From positions 40,493-104,492 of the forward strand of contig SHZR01000007.1 of NCBI GenBank assembly GCA_009692205.1: DNA of 64,000 bases. The letters are read 5' to 3'. This stretch comes from Gemmatimonadota bacterium. GTDB lineage: Bacteria > Gemmatimonadota > Gemmatimonadetes > Longimicrobiales > Gaopeijiaceae. The notes below the pieces were generated by a model. That model had not been told where the DNA came from, did not search any database, and saw only the letters and a list, made by a program, of their open reading frames with translations. The position numbers and the translations under genes were made by a program. Positions 58,157 to 64,000 of this stretch are shown here, one piece after another. Each line of letters opens with the position of its first letter. The first letter of the stretch is position 1.

Positions 58157-58554
58157 AAGAAGATCCCCGCCACGGCCCAGGCGACGCCCACGATCGTGAG
58201 CAGCAGAACGGGCAGAAGGGCGAGCCCGACCGAGAACGTGAGGCCCATGCGAAAGAGCGCGGGGCCCGTGGGTAGCATCGTGCGGCCCCAGAGCCTGTGG
58301 ATGAGCAGCTCGGCCGCCGGGCCGAAGAAGTAGCAGACGTTCGCGAGCGTGCCGAAAGCGACGGCGCCCTGCCACGGCATGAAGAAGCGCCCTTGGCCGA
58401 TGCTGGCGACGATCGTGATGGCGACCATCGAGATCGCGCCCGCGGCCCCCACGGCCAGGTTGTACACGAGGCGACGCTTCTCCCACCAGCTGATGATCGC
58501 ACCCGTCGTCCGGCGGGCCGGTGCGGGGAAGAGGAACTCGGCGAGGGAGTGCAT
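58153..58554 (-). CDS. Four-helix membrane protein of unknown function
   Basis: 133 residues with about four hydrophobic helices (LAVGAAGAISMVAITIVASI, VAFGTLANVCYFFGPAAELL, and FSVGLALLPVLLLTIVGVAW with its flank). GGAG precedes the ATG. No family recognised. It converges on purA, sharing the CTAG. Confidence 0.65.
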   Translation of the reverse strand: MHSLAEFLFPAPARRTTGAIISWWEKRRLVYNLAVGAAGAISMVAITIVASIGQGRFFMPWQGAVAFGTLANVCYFFGPAAELLIHRLWGRTMLPTGPALFRMGLTFSVGLALLPVLLLTIVGVAWAVAGIFF

Positions 58555-58594
58555 GTGCTCCAGTATGGGGTAGCGGTCGCAGAACCGTAAAGAC

Positions 58595-58609
58595 CTTTGT
58601 GATGCAAAG
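58595..58609. promoter_or_regulatory. CTTTG-N5-CAAAG inverted repeat
   Basis: A perfect five-base inverted repeat with a five-base spacer in the 141-bp region between the divergent membrane gene and ffh. Possible operator; short enough to be chance. Confidence 0.25.
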
Positions 58610-58630
58610 TGCGGGCCAGGAAACGGCGGC

Positions 58631-58651
58631 GGGACGGCTTTTCCCCGTCCC
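58631..58651. other. Hairpin upstream of ffh
   Basis: GGGACGG (58631-58637) pairs with CCGTCCC (58645-58651) around a seven-base loop. It lies upstream of a TAGCTT box at 58663-58668 that may be the ffh -10. Confidence 0.35.
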
Positions 58652-58695
58652 GGGTTCCGGTCTAGCTTTGCGGGCCCTCTTCACCTGGAGCAGTC

Positions 58696-60039
58696 ATGTT
58701 CGACGAGCTGGGCAGCAGGCTCGACGCGGCACTCAAGAAGCTCCGCGAGCGGGGTGTGCTCACCGAGCCCATGATCAAGGAAGGGCTGCGGGAAGTTCGG
58801 CGCGTGCTGCTCGAGGCCGACGTGAACTTCCAGGTCACGCGCGACTTCCTGGAGAGGGTGCAGCAGCGGGCGCTGGGCGAGGCGGTGCTGAAGGCGGTCT
58901 CGCCGGGGCAGCAGATCGTGAAGATCGTGCACGACGAGCTCGCGCACCTGTTCGGAGAGGGGCGCGCGACGCTGTCGCTGCACGCACGCGGAACGAACGT
59001 CGTGCTGATGGTCGGGCTGCAGGGCTCGGGCAAGACCACCACGGCCGCCAAGATCGCCCGTCGGATCGCGCGTAGCGGCGGCAAGCCCATGCTCGCCGCG
59101 TGTGACCTCCAGCGTCCGGCGGCGATCGAGCAACTCCGCACGCTCGGCGCCCAGATCGGCGTTCCGGTCGTGGCCGGGGAGTTCGGAGCCGATCCCGTCG
59201 CCACCGCATTGAAGGCGCGGGAGGAGGCCGAGGCCGGCGGCTACTCCGTGCTGATCGTCGACACAGCCGGCCGGCTGCAGATCGACGATCGGCTCATGGT
59301 GGAGCTGAAGAGCATCAGGGACGCCGTGGCTCCGGCCGAAATCCTGTTCGTCGCCGACGCGATGACCGGCCAGGAAGCCGTGACGATTGCCCAGGGCTTC
59401 GACGGAGCGCTCGGCATCACCGGCGTCGTCATGACCAAGATGGAAGGCGACGCGCGCGGCGGCGCTGCGCTCTCCATCCGCGGCGTGACGGGCAAGCCCA
59501 TCAAGTTCATCGGCGTCGGCGAAGGCGTGGACGACCTCGAGGCGGCCGATCCCGAGCGCCTCGCGGGCCGCATCCTCCAGATGGGCGACGTGGTCGGGCT
59601 CGTCGAGCGCGCTCAGGTCGCGGTGAACAAAGAGGAGCAGGAGCGGCTCGAGGCGAAGCTGATGGGCAAGGGCGGTGGCCGCTTCACCCTCGAGGACTTC
59701 CTCGTGTCGATGCGCCAGGTGCAGCGGATGGGCCCCCTGGAGCAACTGCTCAAGATGATCCCCGGCGCGGGAAAGCTGAAGATTCCGACGGCCAACCTCG
59801 ACCCCAAGCGCATGAAGCACGTGGAGGCGATCATCCTATCGATGACGCCCGAGGAGCGCCGGAAGCCGGACATCCTCGGTGCCTCCCGGAAGCTCCGGAT
59901 CGCCAAGGGGAGTGGCCGGCCCGTGGCCGAGGTGAACCGCCTCCTCAAGCAGTTCAAGGAGATGGAGGGCTTCATGAAGAAGATGCGGGGGATGATGGGC
60001 GGGATGCGGGGCCTCCCCGGAGCCCCCTTCGGGCAGTGA
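58696..60039 (+). CDS. ffh: Signal recognition particle protein Ffh
   Basis: 447 residues. N domain, then GTPase G domain with GLQGSGKTTTAAKIA (G1, about 106-120), DTAGRLQ, TKMEGDARGG and GVGEGVDDLEAADPERLAGR. The C-terminal M domain is rich in methionine (MKKMRGMMGGMRG). It binds SRP RNA and signal peptides. It opens the ffh-rpsP-rimM-trmD-rplS order common to bacteria. A CTGGAG site precedes the ATG. Confidence 0.98.
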   Translation: MFDELGSRLDAALKKLRERGVLTEPMIKEGLREVRRVLLEADVNFQVTRDFLERVQQRALGEAVLKAVSPGQQIVKIVHDELAHLFGEGRATLSLHARGTNVVLMVGLQGSGKTTTAAKIARRIARSGGKPMLAACDLQRPAAIEQLRTLGAQIGVPVVAGEFGADPVATALKAREEAEAGGYSVLIVDTAGRLQIDDRLMVELKSIRDAVAPAEILFVADAMTGQEAVTIAQGFDGALGITGVVMTKMEGDARGGAALSIRGVTGKPIKFIGVGEGVDDLEAADPERLAGRILQMGDVVGLVERAQVAVNKEEQERLEAKLMGKGGGRFTLEDFLVSMRQVQRMGPLEQLLKMIPGAGKLKIPTANLDPKRMKHVEAIILSMTPEERRKPDILGASRKLRIAKGSGRPVAEVNRLLKQFKEMEGFMKKMRGMMGGMRGLPGAPFGQ

Positions 60040-60098
60040 CAGCCAGGGGGGACCCTTGTATCCTTTTCGTCTCCCCATTTCTTGGATTAGCTGACGCA

Positions 60099-60491
60099 AT
60101 GCCCGCAAGAATTCGACTCCGGCGGATGGGCCGGAAGAAGCTTCCGCACTACCGGATCGTCGTTTCAGACAGCCGGTCGCCCCGGGACGGCCGGTTCGTG
60201 GAGACCCTCGGGTACTACAAGCCGCTCTCGGACCCAGCCCGCCTGGTGCTCGACCTTGGCCGGGTGGACCACTGGCTCGGCGAAGGCGCGAGCCCCTCGG
60301 ATACGGTGGCGTCCCTGATCTCGAAGGCCCGCAGGGGCGGCACCACCGACCTCGCGCTCGGCGAGGTGGGTCCCGAGGAGCGTAAGGTCAAGAGAGCCGA
60401 GGCGCTCGCTGCGCGACGGACCATCGAGCAGAAGGCCGCCGCCAAGAAGGCCGAGAAGGCAAGCGCGCCCGCGGCCGAAGCCGGAGCCTAG
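60099..60491 (+). CDS. rpsP: Ribosomal protein bS16
   Basis: 130 residues. The conserved core is ARIRLRRMGRKKLPHYRIVV, DSRSPRDGRFVETLGYY and LDLGRVDHWLGEGASPSDTV. A long Lys/Ala/Glu tail (EQKAAAKKAEKASAPAAEAG) extends it beyond the usual 80-90 residues, as in several high-GC phyla. ATG 60099 gives the family N-terminus. Confidence 0.98.
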   Translation: MPARIRLRRMGRKKLPHYRIVVSDSRSPRDGRFVETLGYYKPLSDPARLVLDLGRVDHWLGEGASPSDTVASLISKARRGGTTDLALGEVGPEERKVKRAEALAARRTIEQKAAAKKAEKASAPAAEAGA

Positions 60492-60524
60492 GGCAGGTCC
60501 GAGTCGTCCTCGGACCGTCCCCTC

Positions 60525-61067
60525 ATGGGTCGCGAAGACCCGCCCTTCCTCGTCGTCGGGCACCTCAACAAGCCTCACGGTACCAAGGGCGAGATCTTCG
60601 TCTGGCCGCTGACCGACTACCCCGAGGGCGTCTATGCTCCCGGGGTAGTCCTCTTGTTGGGTAGCGAGACGGGCAGCGAGCCCGACCCCACACTAGGGTC
60701 CGTCAGAATCGACGCGGTGAGGCCCTTCAAGAAGGGCTACCTCCTCTCGCTCGACGGCGTGCACGACCGTACTGGGGCGGAACAGCTGCGTGGGCGGTAT
60801 CTCCTCATGCCGATGGAGTCGATCGCGCCGCTCGCGGAGGGTGAGATCTTCTATCACCAGTTGCTCGGCATGGAGGTGGTGACCAAGCAGGGTAGCCGCG
60901 TCGGTGAGATCGTGGAGGTCTACGAGCTCCGGCCGGCCCACATGCTGGAAGTGCGCGGGCCCGAACGGGACGTCATGATTCCGTTCCTGAGCCACATCGT
61001 GATCGAGGTCGACACGCTTGCCCGGCGCATGGTGATCGACCCGCCCGAAGGGCTGCTGGACCTCTGA
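60525..61067 (+). CDS. rimM: Ribosome maturation factor RimM
   Basis: 180 residues. The N-terminal domain has VGHLNKPHGTKGEIFVWPLTD and the PRC-barrel carries GRYLLMP, EIFYHQLLGMEVVTKQG and MIPFLSHIVIEVD. It assists 30S head assembly and binds uS19. It lies between rpsP and trmD. Confidence 0.97.
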   Translation: MGREDPPFLVVGHLNKPHGTKGEIFVWPLTDYPEGVYAPGVVLLLGSETGSEPDPTLGSVRIDAVRPFKKGYLLSLDGVHDRTGAEQLRGRYLLMPMESIAPLAEGEIFYHQLLGMEVVTKQGSRVGEIVEVYELRPAHMLEVRGPERDVMIPFLSHIVIEVDTLARRMVIDPPEGLLDL

Positions 61068-61081
61068 GCCGTTAGACGAAC

Positions 61082-61768
61082 GTGCGCATCCAGATCGTGA
61101 CGCTCTTCCCGGACTTCTTCTCCGGTCCGCTGGGTCTGTCGATTCCCGGGCGAGCGGCCGAGGCCGGGCTGGTGGAGTACCGCATCGTCGATCTGCGCGG
61201 CTATACGCACGACAAGCACAGGACGGTCGACGACATCCCGTACGGCGGTGGCGCCGGGATGGTCATGAAGCCCGAGCCGTTCTTCGAGGCGGTCGAGGAC
61301 TTGTCTCCCAAGGGTCCTGTCGTGCTCCTCTCCGCGAGGGGGCGGCCGTTCCGCCACCAGGATGCCGTCCGGTACAGCGTTGCCGAGGATCTCACGCTGC
61401 TGTGTGGTCACTACAAGGACGTCGACCAGCGCGTGGCGGATCACCTCGCCACCGAGGAGGTCAGCGTGGGGGACTTCGTCCTGTCCGGTGGAGAGGTGGC
61501 CGCGCTCGCCGTGACCGACGCCGTGGTGCGGCTCCTCCCGGGAGCCATGGGCGACCACGATTCGGCCGCCTCCGATTCGTTCTACGACGGGCGGCTGCTC
61601 TCGCCCCCCTCGTACACCCGGCCGGCCGACTATCGCGGGCACGTCGTGCCCGAGGTGCTCCGCTCCGGGGACCACGCGAGAATCGAGCGCTGGAGGGCCG
61701 AAGAGGCAGGGCGGCTCACCCGGGCGCGCCGGCCCGATCTCCTGGAGGAGGGGGGTCCGGGGGAGTGA
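61082..61768 (+). CDS. trmD: tRNA (guanine-37-N1)-methyltransferase TrmD
   Basis: 228 residues from a GTG. The SPOUT knot is seen as VDDIPYGGGAGMVMKPEP, LLCGHYKDVDQRV, and VGDFVLSGGEVAAL. It methylates G37 of tRNAs to stop frameshifting. The C-terminal part is slightly short compared with E. coli but retains the core. Confidence 0.97.
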   Translation: MRIQIVTLFPDFFSGPLGLSIPGRAAEAGLVEYRIVDLRGYTHDKHRTVDDIPYGGGAGMVMKPEPFFEAVEDLSPKGPVVLLSARGRPFRHQDAVRYSVAEDLTLLCGHYKDVDQRVADHLATEEVSVGDFVLSGGEVAALAVTDAVVRLLPGAMGDHDSAASDSFYDGRLLSPPSYTRPADYRGHVVPEVLRSGDHARIERWRAEEAGRLTRARRPDLLEEGGPGE

Positions 61769-61780
61769 GGGAACCGGGGC

Positions 61781-61809
61781 TTCACCGCCCGAACATGCCC
61801 GATTATGTT
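61781..61809 (+). promoter_or_regulatory. Candidate rplS promoter
   Basis: TTCACC at 61781-61786 and TATGTT at 61804-61809, 17 bp apart, lie in the 83-bp gap between trmD and rplS. It would allow L19 to be made separately from the upstream modification genes. Confidence 0.45.
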
Positions 61810-61851
61810 ACCCGTCTCCGTAGGGTAGGGTATCCGTAGCTGGAGTCGCGC

Positions 61852-62205
61852 ATGGCCGACGTGATCAACGAAATCGAGAAGGAGGAGTTCAGGGAGGACA
61901 CCCTGGATTTCGCTCCCGGCGACACGGTCCGCGTGCTCTACCTCGTGAGGGAGGGCCAGAAGGAGCGCATTCAGGCCTTCGAGGGCGTCTGCATCGCCCG
62001 CAAGCACGGCGGAATGGACGAGACGTTCATGGTGCGGAAGATTTCCGGCGGCGTCGGCGTCGAGCGCATCTTCCCCGTCCACGCCCCCACCGTCAAAGGG
62101 GTCGAGGTGGTACGGCGAGGCAAAGTGCGCCGGGCGAAGCTCTACTACCTCCGCGACCGCAAGGGCAAAGCGACCCGGATCACGGAGAAGCGCCAGGTAC
62201 TCTGA
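61852..62205 (+). CDS. rplS: Ribosomal protein bL19
   Basis: 117 residues. [24 protein letters not shown] core, [36 protein letters not shown] and [20 protein letters not shown] are all present. It sits at the 30S-50S interface. GGAG precedes the ATG. Confidence 0.98.
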   Translation: MADVINEIEKEEFREDTLDFAPGDTVRVLYLVREGQKERIQAFEGVCIARKHGGMDETFMVRKISGGVGVERIFPVHAPTVKGVEVVRRGKVRRAKLYYLRDRKGKATRITEKRQVL

Positions 62206-62218
62206 CCACCGGCCGGCG

Positions 62219-62857
62219 ATGAAGCCGGAATTGCTGAAGCCTGAGCGGCCCCGGGACGTGCTCGAGTACGAGCGACAGTTCTGGGGCCGCGGTCGTTCGG
62301 TGGCGGGTGTCGACGAGGTGGGGCGGGGTCCCCTCGCTGGGCCCGTGGTCGCCGCGGCCGTCGTGCTCGCCGAGGGAGTCCTCATCGAGGGGGCCGACGA
62401 CTCCAAGGTGCTCTCGGCCGACGTGCGGCTCGAGCTGTTCGACCGCATCCGAACCTCCGCGGTGTGCGTGGGCGTCGGGGCCGCCTCCGTCCGCGAGATC
62501 GATCGGCGCAACATCCTGCGCGCCACCACCGTGGCGATGCAGCGTGCGCTCGGGCGACTCCGGGTGAGGCCCGACCACGTCGTGGTGGACGGGCTTCCGG
62601 TGAAGCACCTCGGGAGGGAGCACGACGCCGTGGTCGGGGGCGACGCGCTCGTCCACTCCATCGCGTGCGCTTCCATCGTCGCCAAAGTGATCCGCGACCG
62701 GCTCATGCACCGCCTCGCGGTGCGCTATCCCGGCTACGCCTGGGACAAGAACGTCGGATACGGTACGCCCGAGCACCTGGCCGCCATCGACCAACTAGGC
62801 GTCACGCCCCACCATCGACTTACCTTTACCGGACTCCAGTTCGAGCTCGACGTCTGA
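62219..62857 (+). CDS. rnhB: Ribonuclease HII
   Basis: 212 residues. The catalytic DEVGRGPLAGPVVAAAVVL (Asp-Glu), GADDSKVLS, VVVDGLPV and HSIACASIVAKVIRDRLM motifs are intact. It removes ribonucleotides from DNA. It follows rplS by 13 bp, the usual gene order. Confidence 0.97.
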   Translation: MKPELLKPERPRDVLEYERQFWGRGRSVAGVDEVGRGPLAGPVVAAAVVLAEGVLIEGADDSKVLSADVRLELFDRIRTSAVCVGVGAASVREIDRRNILRATTVAMQRALGRLRVRPDHVVVDGLPVKHLGREHDAVVGGDALVHSIACASIVAKVIRDRLMHRLAVRYPGYAWDKNVGYGTPEHLAAIDQLGVTPHHRLTFTGLQFELDV

Positions 62858-62869
62858 GGGATAGAAACC

Positions 62870-63259
62870 ATGCAATCCGAGCACCTTACGAACCTCCACG
62901 CGGGTTGGGTCGTGGGAGGCTGGCTGGTCGCGGTGGCCGTGACCTCGGCTCTCTACATCGGTGGCGCCGGGCTCGGGCTCGTGGCGCCCGACTCCAGAGC
63001 CGTGCTGTGGGTGAGCGTCTCTATCGCCGCCGGCTTCTTCGTGGGCGGGATGCTGGTCGGCATGCGCTGGAGCGACGCCCCGATCCTGCACGGTGCCGCG
63101 ATCACGTTCCTCAGCGTGCTCGTGTGGTTCCTCGTGCTGATCTTCGGCGGGCCGGAGGGTGTCGAGCCGCTGTCGGTCGTGCTCGGGATCATCCTTCTCC
63201 AGCTCGTGGCGTCCTGCGCCGGGGGCTGGATGGGAAGGCGCGTAACACTCGGCGGGTAA
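62870..63259 (+). CDS. Four-helix membrane protein of unknown function
   Basis: 129 residues with about four helices (WVVGGWLVAVAVTSALYIGG, VSVSIAAGFFVGGMLVGMRW, ITFLSVLVWFLVLIFGG and VLGIILLQLVASCAGGWMG). The glycine-rich G-x-x-x-G packing and the closing GWMGRR are seen in small uncharacterised membrane families. Its stop codon is part of a TAAACT box in front of the tRNA. Confidence 0.65.
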   Translation: MQSEHLTNLHAGWVVGGWLVAVAVTSALYIGGAGLGLVAPDSRAVLWVSVSIAAGFFVGGMLVGMRWSDAPILHGAAITFLSVLVWFLVLIFGGPEGVEPLSVVLGIILLQLVASCAGGWMGRRVTLGG

Positions 63260-63269
63260 ACTGTGGTGC

Positions 63270-63342
<73 letters not shown>

Positions 63343-63363
63343 TCGAGTAACGGCGCGGGTTCT

Positions 63364-63396
63364 CGGCCCTTCGGGTGCTCCCCGGGGGGCCGTTTT
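63364..63396 (+). terminator. Terminator of tRNA-Lys
   Basis: CGGCCC (63364-63369) pairs with GGGCCG (63387-63392), with inner CCC-TTCG-GGG and CCCC/GGGG pairing possible, followed by TTTT at 63393-63396. Confidence 0.75.
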
Positions 63397-63403
63397 CGTG
63401 CCC

Positions 63404-63425
63404 ATTTGTTGCCGATTTGTTGCCG
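63404..63425 (+). repeat. Exact tandem repeat of an 11-mer
   Basis: ATTTGTTGCCG occurs twice in direct succession, eight bases after the tRNA terminator. It is AT-richer than its surroundings. It could mark a recombination junction or a protein-binding site. Confidence 0.6.
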
Positions 63426-63450
63426 CACGGCCGAGTGAGCGGTTTTCGAT

Positions 63451-63555
63451 GCCCCCGAGAAGCGCGCCGTAGGCCCGCGCTCCGCGACCGAGGACCGGGG
63501 GCGAGCCGTGGGCCGGGCCGAAGCTCCGCGCGAGTCCTGCTCGATTCTCGGGGGC
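63451..63555. repeat. Long-spaced inverted repeat
   Basis: GCCCCCGAGAA at 63451-63461 is the exact reverse complement of TTCTCGGGGGC at 63545-63555, with 83 bases between. A transcript could fold into a long stem-loop. No known RNA family was recognised. Confidence 0.45.
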
Positions 63556-63702
63556 GAAGGGAAACTGAGCCCTCGGCGTAGGGTATCTGGACACGAAAGA
63601 CGGTAGGGGCGGCCCGGCCGGGCCGTGCGCGTCTACGGACGCCCCCGCGGGGGGCCATCTCCCCCTCGGGTCCGTTCCGTCGCCTTTGATGGGAGGCGAC
63701 TT

Positions 63703-63996
63703 ATGGAAAGTCGTACAGCAGCGTGGCTCTGGATCGTGGTGTTGTTCCTGCTGGTAACCTACTGTGCAATCCTGTACCACATCGGTGATACCACGCTCCC
63801 GGTTGGTGCCCTGCTCGCAGATCCAATCTCAACAATCTTCGATGCCTGCGTATGGATTTTGCAGGTGATTGGTGATTTCACCGGGATGGGTTACAAGCTC
63901 ACCAACATCGTGGTTTTTGTGGTACTGCATCCAGCCCTGACTATCTGGCTGTTCGTGCAATGGAGGCGTGCCCGTAGGCAGGGAGAGGAAGTCTAA
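63703..63996 (+). CDS. Small membrane protein at the start of a lower-GC region
   Basis: 97 residues with two or three hydrophobic segments (AWLWIVVLFLLVTYCAILY, a weaker central one near ACVWILQVIGDF, and VVFVVLHPALTIWLFVQW), ending in a basic RRARRQGEEV tail. GGGAGG lies seven bases before the ATG. GC content counted by hand is about 53 percent, well below the housekeeping genes before it. Not recognised. Its stop overlaps the next start as TAATG. Confidence 0.75.
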   Translation: MESRTAAWLWIVVLFLLVTYCAILYHIGDTTLPVGALLADPISTIFDACVWILQVIGDFTGMGYKLTNIVVFVVLHPALTIWLFVQWRRARRQGEEV

Positions 63997-64000
63997 TGGA
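63996..64000 (+). CDS. Start of a further gene, cut by the window end
   Basis: An ATG overlaps the stop of the small membrane gene (TAATG), with GGGAGAGGAAG upstream as ribosome binding site. Only five bases are visible, so nothing can be said of the product beyond probable co-transcription. Confidence 0.4.

Larger units (their letters stand above)
63343..63702. other. Non-coding stretch with terminator, tandem repeat and inverted repeat
   Basis: This 360-bp gap holds the tRNA terminator (63364-63396), an exact tandem copy of an 11-mer (63404-63425), and an 11-bp perfect inverted repeat (63451-63461 with 63545-63555) around a very GC-rich core. No convincing gene lies on either strand. A good GGGAGG site precedes the small gene at 63703. 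Confidence 0.6.

Noticed and set aside
63562..63590. Fragment resembling parts of a TPP riboswitch (CTGAG and GGCGTAGGGTA)
   Set aside because: The order and spacing do not allow the two-armed TPP fold, and the gene downstream is unrelated to thiamine.
63343..63702. Possible SRP RNA, 6S RNA or tmRNA in the structured gap
   Set aside because: None of the conserved sequence blocks of these RNAs is present, only GC-rich pairing potential.

Overview
The window comes from a GC-rich, Gram-negative-type bacterium. Nothing in it names the species. The gene set, the many GTG and TTG starts, secreted proteins whose signal peptides end in A-Q, and a type III polyketide synthase trio would suit Gemmatimonadota or a neighbouring high-GC phylum; this is inference. 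Coding density is very high and most genes lie on the plus strand with 1-11 bp overlaps.

Region by region. 122-3065: a three-gene type III PKS, methyltransferase and flavoprotein cassette, probably for a quinone-like or phenolic lipid. 3083-6135: a secreted amidase and a putative outer-membrane barrel protein. 6217-10231: yebC, ruvC, ruvA, ruvB, queA (Holliday junction resolution and queuosine). 10308-16578: a more accessory patch with a PQQ-type quinoprotein, a DUF4143 ATPase, small membrane and methyltransferase genes, and a minus-strand trio (SGNH hydrolase, secreted protein, acetyltransferase). 16701-26948: a long housekeeping run, tgt-yajC-def-fmt-thiE-thiS-thiG-rsmB, then a PASTA protein without a kinase, a TlpA-like thioredoxin, YbbR, tsaD and lgt. 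26959-34567: a phosphoesterase followed by an Omp85 (BamA/TamA-like) barrel and a giant TamB. 34580-41752: M48 protease, uvrA, YbjN-like, PspA, class IV aminotransferase, metallo-beta-lactamase-fold lipoprotein. 41757-50849: a divergent peptidoglycan-salvage cluster with NamZ on one strand and two lipoprotein NagZ enzymes (one fused to a serine beta-lactamase domain) plus a sugar kinase on the other, followed by a SuhB-like phosphatase. 50920-58156: trpS, pilT, an aldolase, a five-repeat metallopeptidase gene with an in-frame amber codon, and purA behind a terminator-like hairpin. 58696-63259: ffh-rpsP-rimM-trmD-rplS-rnhB. 63270-64000: tRNA-Lys(UUU), its terminator, a structured non-coding stretch, and the start of a region of clearly lower GC that may be the edge of an integrated element.

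The main points for follow-up are: the cell-envelope salvage cluster; two disrupted secreted-protein genes (one frameshift near 41920, one amber codon at 54218-54220); a kinase-less PASTA gene sitting where Gram-positive genomes carry prkC; a probable transcription attenuator before purA; recurrent TA-N3-T boxes 5-8 nt before start codons lacking a ribosome binding site (leaderless transcription); an rsmB that has no ordinary start codon; and the tRNA-Lys junction. I did not find a CRISPR array, IS element, integrase or recognisable anti-phage cassette.
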